Below, piece by piece: positions 58,614-64,000 of a stretch of 64,000 nt of DNA. Numbering within the stretch: the first letter of the stretch is position 1; each line of letters opens with the position of its first letter. The notes beneath the pieces are model-generated. The model did not search any database and had not been told where the DNA came from. It saw nothing but the letters and a program-made list of their open reading frames with translations. Position numbers and translations under genes: made by a program. This stretch comes from Saltatorellus ferox (GTDB taxonomy: Bacteria > Planctomycetota > UBA1135 > GCA-002686595). Location: assembly GCA_007751475.1 (NCBI GenBank), contig CP036434.1, positions 2,356,001-2,420,000 on the forward strand, read 5' to 3'.

Positions 58614-59828
58614 TCAAGCCCGTTCCACTTCTCGAATCACCGCGTCGACCATGGCGTCGGGGTCGCGCGTTTCCATGTAGGCGAGAGCGCGTTGCCGAAT
58701 GGGCTCGAGCGGCGCGGCCCCGAGCTCGTGGAGGGCGTGGGTGAGCTCGGCGGGCTGGAAAGGCTCTCCCAGGACCACCCCCGCCTTGGCGGCCGAGACG
58801 TGGTGTGCGTAACCGGCGCAGGCGGAGACGACGACCGGGGTTCCGGCGCTGAGCGCCTCCAGCAGGACCATGCCTGCCGGTTCGGATCGGCAAGGGTGGA
58901 CGAGCACGTCGGCCGCCTGGAGGAGTGCGGGGACGTCGTCGCGGGCCCCCAGGCAGTGGAGGAGGTCGCTCACGCCGAGTTCTTTCGCTTGGCGGCGCAG
59001 GCGCGCCGGATCCCCCGAGCCCGCGACGACGAGGACGACGCGTCGGCCCGGTAGTGCGGCTCGCAGGTCGGGGAGAGCCGCCACGGCACGATCGAAGCCT
59101 TTTCGATGGAAGTCGGAGCCGAGCGCCAGCAACAGGAAGGCCTCTTCACCTGCTTCCAGCGCTTCCTGCTTTTCCCCGGGCCCCCCGGCCCCCCCGAGCC
59201 CCAGCTCGGCCCTGACAGCGGCGCGTAGCTCTCTGGCGCGGCCGTCGCGACGCCGCGTCGCCGAGTAGCCGGGGGGAAGCGCCGTGAAACGCGCGCTTGG
59301 CGTTCCGTACTCACTCTGGATCACGGCCTGCTCGGCGCCGTTCATGAGCAGGATGTGCGTCTCGGACTCCGGTCCGAAGACGCCGCGCTCCATCGCAAGG
59401 AACGTCCGCGCGCGCGGCGTCCAGCGGTGAAGGGCGCCGCGGTCGCGTCGGAGCCTGGCGCGGAAACAGGGGTCCGCGCAGAAGTGGAGATCGAGGCCAG
59501 GGAGTCGGTCGAAGCCGAGGACCACGTCCGCGCCAGCCCTGGAGAGCCTCTCCTGCAGCGCCCTGCCGAAGCGGGCTGCTCGGGCATGGTTCGAGACGCC
59601 AGGAACGGTCAGGACCTCGACGTTCAGCGTGGGCTGCCCGGCGTCGCTTGCGGGCATCGGCCCTTCCCATTCGCGGACGAAGAGCGTCACGCGATGGCCC
59701 CGTCGCAAGAGGGCCTCGGCGGTGTCGTACGCGATCCGCTGGAGCCCTCCATGGGGGAAATAGCGCAGCAGTGCGAGGGCGATGTGCAGCGACCGGGGCG
59801 CGCGCGAGGTCTTGTGTGATGGACTCAT
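58614..59828 (-). CDS. waaG: LPS core glucosyltransferase (WaaG-like, GT4)
   Basis: 404 residues from ATG 59828. It follows E. coli WaaG closely: IALALLRYFPHGGLQRIAYDTAEALL, VVLGFDRLPGLDLHFCADPCF, RARTFLAMERGVFG, LLALGSDFHRKGFDRAVAAL and the donor site VLVHPCRSEPAGMVLLEA (EX7E-like, about 330), then SACAGYAHHVSAAKAGVVLGEPF. WaaG adds the first outer-core glucose to heptose II. A Gly/Ala insertion near residue 205 (LGGAGGPGEKQEALEAGEE) is extra. It is upstream of waaP in the same direction; the divergent neighbour is a hypothetical membrane protein. Confidence 0.9.
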   Translation of the reverse strand: MSPSHKTSRAPRSLHIALALLRYFPHGGLQRIAYDTAEALLRRGHRVTLFVREWEGPMPASDAGQPTLNVEVLTVPGVSNHARAARFGRALQERLSRAGADVVLGFDRLPGLDLHFCADPCFRARLRRDRGALHRWTPRARTFLAMERGVFGPESETHILLMNGAEQAVIQSEYGTPSARFTALPPGYSATRRRDGRARELRAAVRAELGLGGAGGPGEKQEALEAGEEAFLLLALGSDFHRKGFDRAVAALPDLRAALPGRRVVLVVAGSGDPARLRRQAKELGVSDLLHCLGARDDVPALLQAADVLVHPCRSEPAGMVLLEALSAGTPVVVSACAGYAHHVSAAKAGVVLGEPFQPAELTHALHELGAAPLEPIRQRALAYMETRDPDAMVDAVIREVERA

Positions 59829-59885
59829 GGGCCAGTGCCGGTCGGGCCCGTGACCTTAGCGCGTCCCGATCGATCCTCCCCAGGC

Positions 59886-60737
59886 ATGCGTCGAGATTCA
59901 GGAGAGGAGAGCTGGGGGCGCCCCGCGGAGCCGGCGACGTCGAAGGTGAAGGTAGCGCCAGCGTCGGCGTCCAGCCGTGCGCTGGTGGCCTGGGCGCTGA
60001 TCGCCGCCTGTACGGTGGTTCTTGCGGGTCCTGTCGGTAGGGGCTGGCTGCGACCGGGCCCAGCGCGTTCGGTCGAACTCTGGGCCCTCGATAGGGCGGC
60101 CCACGCGGCCTTTGCGATCGACTCCGACGGGATGGTGGTCTCGAGGGTGAGCGTGGGGCTGGAAGTCGCCGTCCCGAAGGTCGTCGCTCCAGCGCGCTGG
60201 CTCCTCGACGATTGGATCGACTCGTTCGGCGAGCGGTACGTGGCGCACGCCGCGGACGACCCGCGCTGGGAGCGCGCGCGACCCGGCGCGTGGGTACTTC
60301 TGCGATCACCAGACGCGCCCAGGACGTCGGCGGCCTCGCTTCCCGTGGGCGGCGCGTTCCTGGAGCGCTGGGTGCGGAGGGGCACGCCGGCGGAATGGAC
60401 CCGGGCCTTTCGAATCCCTCTCGAATGGTCTGCGCGCGCGATGGCCAGCTCGGAGGAAGGGGTCTGGGTCGCAGCGGAGCGCATCTGTGCCCTGAAGTTC
60501 TCGACCCACGCGGGGCGACCACTCTTCGAGCGAACGCTCGCGGACGCGGACGGAGTCGAGGCGCTCTGCGTGGCTTCGACCGCCGCAGGGGGCGGCGTCT
60601 GGATCGCCGCCGGTGGCGCGGTTCTACGACTCGACCGAACAGGTCGTCGCCTGCCCGGTCAGGGTGGTTTTGCTCATCTGGTCGCGCTCTTTCCGGGAAC
60701 AACGCGCACCGAGGCTTCGATCAGTCGATCGCGTTGA
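59886..60737 (+). CDS. Hypothetical membrane-anchored beta-rich protein
   Basis: 283 residues from ATG 59886; GTG 59835 is an in-frame alternative. An N-terminal disordered part is followed by one membrane helix (ALVAWALIAACTVVLAGP). The rest is a beta-rich exported domain whose repeats (HAAFAIDSDGMVVSRV, EEGVWVAAERICALKF, GGGVWIAAGGAVLRLDRTGR) look like blades of a small beta-propeller. It ends abruptly after one more blade-like unit, and its last 17 bases overlap the convergent coiled-coil gene. A shortened propeller is possible. No family is named. Confidence 0.55.
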   Translation: MRRDSGEESWGRPAEPATSKVKVAPASASSRALVAWALIAACTVVLAGPVGRGWLRPGPARSVELWALDRAAHAAFAIDSDGMVVSRVSVGLEVAVPKVVAPARWLLDDWIDSFGERYVAHAADDPRWERARPGAWVLLRSPDAPRTSAASLPVGGAFLERWVRRGTPAEWTRAFRIPLEWSARAMASSEEGVWVAAERICALKFSTHAGRPLFERTLADADGVEALCVASTAAGGGVWIAAGGAVLRLDRTGRRLPGQGGFAHLVALFPGTTRTEASISRSR

Positions 60738-61014
60738 CTTGCCGCTCGGTCACGGAGAGGACACCGAGCACGGAGTTCGCTATGTCCTGCCGCTTCTCAT
60801 CGGCACACGCTTGTACGAACCGAGCGGCCTGCTTCTTGAACCGCTCGAACTCCTTGTGAAGCGGAGAGGATTTGACCTCCCTGCGCTTCATGCGCTCCTC
60901 GACCTCGCGGATCTTCGACTCGAGATCTTCGATCAACTGGTCTTCCGAACGGCGCTGGGAAGAGCGTGATTTTGACGCTCGACCGCCCGTGCCGTTGTGC
61001 ACGTTCGTGGTCAT
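60721..61014 (-). CDS. Small coiled-coil protein, 97 residues
   Basis: ATG 61014. Residues 1-20 are basic and flexible (SKSRSSQRRS). The remainder is a continuous charged helix with heptad spacing: QLIEDLESKIREVEERMKRREV, then PLHKEFERFKKQAARFVQACADEKRQDIANSV. Such short basic coiled coils are often nucleoid-linked or regulatory, but I cannot assign a family. It is convergent with the preceding hypothetical gene and divergent from hpt. Confidence 0.6.
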   Translation of the reverse strand: MTTNVHNGTGGRASKSRSSQRRSEDQLIEDLESKIREVEERMKRREVKSSPLHKEFERFKKQAARFVQACADEKRQDIANSVLGVLSVTERQVNAID

Positions 61015-61225
61015 ACTTATAGGAGGGTTCGATGGCCGCTTGGTTTCGGGCGGCGGGACCTGGAGGCACTCACAAGAGTTGCCTCGACCTGTCCTCGGAC
61101 TAGGCTAGCACTCGAATTTCGGGGTTCAAGGGCTGGATCCGAGACTTATCCCGGTCGCCCCAACCTGAAACCCGCGTCCAGGGACCCCTCGTTCGCGAGC
61201 TTCGCATAGAATCTTACGCTCCAAA

Positions 61226-61795
61226 ATGCAAAACGTTCACGCAGACATCGAAAGCGTCCTCTTCTCCGAAGACGTGATCCGCGCAGGCATCGCCCGCGTG
61301 GGAGCCGCCGTCACGGAGCGCTTCCGCGGGCGGGACTTCACGGTCGTTTCGATCCTGAAAGGCTCCTGCATCTTTTCGGCCGACCTCATTCGACAGATTC
61401 CGATTCCCCTGGAGCTTGCTTTCGTTTCCGCTTCCTCGTACGGCGATCGAACGACGTCCGGGGATCTCGAGATCAACTTCTTTCCGACGGGCGAGATCGA
61501 GGGGCGAAACATCCTGCTGGTGGATGACATTCTGGACACTGGTCAGACCATGAGTCGGCTGCGTGAGGAGTTCTTGCGGCGCGGTGCCAGCGAGATCGCG
61601 ACCTGCGTCTTCCTCGACAAGCCGAGCCGCCGTTCGGTCGAACTCGACGCGGACTTCCGCGTGCTGGAGGTCGAGGACAAGTTCGTCGTTGGATACGGAC
61701 TCGACTTCGCCGGGCGCTACCGGAACCTGCCGTACGTCGGCGTGCTCAAGCCCGAGATCTACGGGGCGAGAGCGTCCGTGGTCGGGGAGGGCTGA
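61226..61795 (+). CDS. hpt: Hypoxanthine phosphoribosyltransferase
   Basis: 189 residues from ATG 61226, the family's normal length. The PRPP-binding motif is ILLVDDILDTGQTM (about 97-110). Other family landmarks: VSILKGSCIFSADLIRQI (PP-binding loop), SSYGDRTTSGDLEI (mobile loop) and DKFVVGYGLDFAGRYRNLPYVGVL (purine pocket). It salvages hypoxanthine, and usually guanine, to IMP or GMP in the cytoplasm. The RluA-type gene follows three bases later, so the two are probably in one operon. Confidence 0.95.
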   Translation: MQNVHADIESVLFSEDVIRAGIARVGAAVTERFRGRDFTVVSILKGSCIFSADLIRQIPIPLELAFVSASSYGDRTTSGDLEINFFPTGEIEGRNILLVDDILDTGQTMSRLREEFLRRGASEIATCVFLDKPSRRSVELDADFRVLEVEDKFVVGYGLDFAGRYRNLPYVGVLKPEIYGARASVVGEG

Positions 61796-61798
61796 GCG

Positions 61799-62836
61799 TT
61801 GACCGAGATGGATACGTTCGTCATCCCCGATGAGCGCGCGGGTCTGGAACTCGATGAGTTCCTCTGCCTGCAGTACCCGGGGCTGTCGAAGGGGTTCCTT
61901 CGCCAGGAGATCGGCGCCGGTCGCATTCTCGTGGACGGTGCTGCCGCGATCGCGGGCAAGCGCCTTCGCGCCAGCCAGGTCGTCATGGCGACGATCGACT
62001 GGGATCGCGCGCCGCAGCGCCCCGTCAGCCCGGGCATCGAGGTGCCCGTGCTCTTCGAAAACGACCAGCTGCTCGTCGTGGACAAGCCAGCGGGCCTCGC
62101 GGTCGAGCCCGAGCGGTGGATGCGAGAGCTCGGTTCGCTCGCGGGCGCGCTGCTCCAGCTCGCCGAGGATCGAACCGAGGAACTCGACGGCAGCCTCGAG
62201 AACGGCCTCGCCTTCCGGCCGCGCCTCGTTCACCGCATCGACAAGGACACGACCGGCGCGGTCCTCGTGGCAAAGACCATCGAGGCCGAGCGTGTGCTGC
62301 GCGAGGCCTTCCATTCCGGCGGGATCAAGAAGACCTACCTCGCTCTCGTCGAGGGCGAGCCGTACCTCGATGACGACGAGGACATGATCGTGGATCAGCC
62401 CATCGGGCCGGTCCTGAAGAAGAGCGGCCGCATGCGCATCGCGCCCGACGGAAAACCCTCGCAGACGCGCGTCAGCATCGCCGAGCGCTTCGATGGCTAC
62501 ACGCTCCTGCGCTGTGAGCCCATCACCGGCAGGACCCACCAGATCCGCGTGCACATGGCCCACGAGGGCTTCCCCCTCGTGGTCGACGCCTTCTACGGCA
62601 GACGAACCGAGTTCAAGCTATCCGAGTTCAAGGCCGGCTACCGCTCCAAGCGGGGTCGCCCGGAGAAGCCGCTCATCGATCGACTGACGCTTCACGCTTA
62701 CGAGGTCCTCTTGGCGCAGGAAGTCGCCGGTCCGCTCGGCGTGGCAGAGGGGGAATCGCTTCGCGTCTTGGCGCCGATCCCGAAGGACTTCGAGACGCTC
62801 CTGAAGCAGCTACGCAAGGTGCGCCCTCCGAGGTAG
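61799..62836 (+). CDS. RluA-family pseudouridine synthase
   Basis: 345 residues from TTG 61799, chosen because GGAGG at 61786-61790 is eight bases upstream; ATG 61808 lies 17 bases away. The N-terminal S4 RNA-binding domain (LDEFLCLQYPGLSKGFLRQEIGAGRILVDG) is followed by the catalytic domain with VHRIDKDTTGAVLVAKT (catalytic Asp, about 146). TGRTHQIRVHMAHEGFPLVVDAFYG completes the family signature. It makes pseudouridine in 23S rRNA or tRNA; RluC or RluD type is likely but not certain. Confidence 0.92.
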   Translation: MTEMDTFVIPDERAGLELDEFLCLQYPGLSKGFLRQEIGAGRILVDGAAAIAGKRLRASQVVMATIDWDRAPQRPVSPGIEVPVLFENDQLLVVDKPAGLAVEPERWMRELGSLAGALLQLAEDRTEELDGSLENGLAFRPRLVHRIDKDTTGAVLVAKTIEAERVLREAFHSGGIKKTYLALVEGEPYLDDDEDMIVDQPIGPVLKKSGRMRIAPDGKPSQTRVSIAERFDGYTLLRCEPITGRTHQIRVHMAHEGFPLVVDAFYGRRTEFKLSEFKAGYRSKRGRPEKPLIDRLTLHAYEVLLAQEVAGPLGVAEGESLRVLAPIPKDFETLLKQLRKVRPPR

Positions 62837-62981
62837 CACCGTTCCATCGCGCCCCCCCCCGATCTCACAGCCTGAGCGAAGTTGCCTCTTGCAGGCTGTT
62901 CGATGTCCCTGGCGCCTCCGCTAACGCGGACGCGCGTCGGCCAGAGCCTTTCTCGCTCTGGCTCTCACTGCATAATCAAAC
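62837..62981. other. Intergenic region before truD with C-run and hairpin
   Basis: A run of nine C residues lies near 62851-62859. GCCAGAGC (62940-62947) pairs with GCTCTGGC (62955-62962), loop of seven, 20 bases before truD. The hairpin may be a terminator for the RluA-type gene or a control element at truD. No T-run follows. Confidence 0.4.
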
Positions 62982-64000
62982 GTGAAACTCAAAGTAAGAC
63001 CCTCTGACTTCAAGGTCACCGAACGCCTCAAAGAAGGCATCATCACACCGGGCGGCGGTCACCGCGTCTATCGCGTCATCAAGGAGAAGCTGACCTCGAT
63101 GGAGGCGGCGACGGAGCTTGCTGCGCACACAGGCGTTTCCACCGGCGACATCGGTATGGCGGGACTCAAGGACCGCCAGGGCGTCACCACCCAGTTCATG
63201 AGCGTGGCGCGCGGACCGAGCGTTTCCGTCTCCGCTGGCGCGCAGAGTCAGTCCCTCGGGATCCAGAGCATCGGCTTCTGCGAGGAAGCGATCACGGCAG
63301 AGGCCTCCGACGGCAATGACTTCCAGATCGTGATCCGCGACCTCCGCGACGGGGAAGTCGATCACCTTCGCACGGCGCTGGAGCCGGTTCGGGCTTCGGG
63401 GCTGCCGAACTACTTCGACTCCCAGCGCTTCGGCAATCTGCGCCACGGCCAGGGATGGATCGTGCTCGATCTTCTGCAGGGCGATGTCAGCGGCGCACTG
63501 AAGCGTCTTGTGGCGAGCACTTCCTCCTTCGAACCGCCCGCGCGGAGGCGCCTCAAGGAGGCGCTCGGACGTAGCTGGGGCGATTGGAGCGCCTGCCGCT
63601 CGATCGCGGGCAAGCTCGGCCGCCATCACTCGGTCTTCGAGCATCTGAAGCGCGACCCTGACGACTTCGAAGGCGCCTTCGACCGCGTCGGCACGCGCGA
63701 GCGTCTCATCCACCTGTACGCCTTCCAGTCGCACCTCTGGAACCGCGCGCTGGCGCTCTGGGTCCAGGATCACTTCGAGGAGCGCATCAGCCTCCGCGGG
63801 ATCGAGGGCATGCTCCGTTTCCCGGTGGGGGAGTTCCAGCTTCCGCCCGAGTGGGGCGGTCAGTTCATGCTGGCGGGCAGCCAGCTCGACGGCGTCACCG
63901 ACCCTCTCCAGCGCGAACTCTACGAGCGGACGCTGGAGCGGCTCGGCTTGACCGTGCAGGCGCTCGACATGCCGAACCTGGCCGGGTTCCAGCTCAAGCC
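62982..64000 (+). CDS. truD: tRNA pseudouridine synthase D (partial, C-terminus beyond window)
   Basis: 339 residues visible from GTG 62982; the gene runs off the right edge. The TruD signature appears early: TGVSTGDIGMAGLKDRQGVTTQFMSV (catalytic Asp in GLKDR, about 62). Next come NYFDSQRFGNLRHGQGWIV and HLYAFQSHLWNRALA, also typical of TruD. The start VKLKVRPSDFKVTERL gives a natural N-terminus. TruD makes pseudouridine 13 in tRNA. It is unrelated to the RluA family gene before it, so two different classes of pseudouridine synthase are neighbours. A hairpin precedes it. Confidence 0.93.
   Translation, partial: MKLKVRPSDFKVTERLKEGIITPGGGHRVYRVIKEKLTSMEAATELAAHTGVSTGDIGMAGLKDRQGVTTQFMSVARGPSVSVSAGAQSQSLGIQSIGFCEEAITAEASDGNDFQIVIRDLRDGEVDHLRTALEPVRASGLPNYFDSQRFGNLRHGQGWIVLDLLQGDVSGALKRLVASTSSFEPPARRRLKEALGRSWGDWSACRSIAGKLGRHHSVFEHLKRDPDDFEGAFDRVGTRERLIHLYAFQSHLWNRALALWVQDHFEERISLRGIEGMLRFPVGEFQLPPEWGGQFMLAGSQLDGVTDPLQRELYERTLERLGLTVQALDMPNLAGFQLK

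Noticed and set aside
61032-61103. 23-codon ORF with an AGGAGG site just upstream
   Set aside because: Too short and without any conserved pattern; the region is more likely the shared upstream region of the coiled-coil and hpt genes. Kept only as a possible leader peptide.
1-64000. CRISPR arrays, insertion sequences, rRNA and tRNA genes
   Set aside because: I looked for regular spacer repeats, transposase motifs with inverted ends, and conserved RNA signatures and found none. The 16-bp array has no spacers.

Overview
The window is 64 kb of GC-rich bacterial chromosome, densely packed, with strong G/C preference at third codon positions. Long open frames antisense to real genes are frequent and are artefacts of the composition. 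Several features point to a Planctomycetota-type organism of the deep 'Poly30/Pla' sort: many exported proteins of unknown function, FecR-type anti-sigma plus ECF sigma, FHA and HEAT-repeat proteins, carboxypeptidase-regulatory-like repeats, a choice-of-anchor-B protein with a distinctive Cys-containing C-terminal module, and frequent TTG/GTG starts. This assignment is an inference from gene content. No rRNA or tRNA was found. The organism clearly builds a Gram-negative envelope: it has a lipid A acyltransferase, an LptF/LptG pair, WaaG and WaaP orthologues, two further LPS-kinase-like proteins and an outer-membrane-barrel-like lipoprotein.

Layout. 1-3.7 kb: an exported protein cut by the left edge, an ECF sigma factor with its FecR-like partner, and a convergent InaA/WaaP-like kinase. 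4.0-12.0 kb: one long plus-strand run of tightly coupled genes (pcrA helicase, a bare sigma-54 activator ATPase domain, CAP-domain secreted protein, FHA membrane protein, rhomboid protease with TPR tail, EamA transporter). 12.0-20.5 kb: an envelope block with an ABC exporter, a lipid A acyltransferase coupled to an LPS-kinase-like protein, divergent lptF-lptG, and a TPR lipoprotein. 20.5-28 kb: pbpC coupled to a large alpha-2-macroglobulin gene. 28-44.6 kb: exported or sensory proteins (choice-of-anchor-B, GT9 glycosyltransferase, NtrY-like histidine kinase coupled to a 1213-residue regulatory-like repeat protein, a Ser/Pro/Arg-rich TPR protein), galactokinase and several lipoproteins.

44.7-51.2 kb holds a branched-chain amino acid dehydrogenase, a YgfZ-like protein and a disturbed stretch. 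There, a GT4 glycosyltransferase and a GH130 glycosidase are joined out of frame by an internal deletion, next to remnants, an unusual family protein, and a 16-bp tandem repeat that starts in the stop codon of a barrel-like lipoprotein. 51.3-57.6 kb: two pseudopilin-like proteins plus a HEAT protein, then a heme A / copper assembly operon (ctaA, ctaB, an SCO1-DUF420 fusion). 57.6-64 kb: waaP, a 62-residue membrane protein and waaG, then hypothetical genes, hpt, an RluA-type pseudouridine synthase, and truD cut by the right edge.

Coupling is pervasive. At least nine gene pairs share stop/start bases (ATGA, TTGA, GTGA or TGATG). Convergent pairs often end in hairpins whose arms contain the two stop codons. 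The items most worth following up are the GT4/GH130 fusion scar, the 16-bp repeat, the orphan leader and terminator before pcrA, the DNA-binding-less sigma-54 activator, the SCO1-DUF420 fusion, the galactokinase with an altered active-site motif, and the E. coli-like WaaP/WaaG pair.
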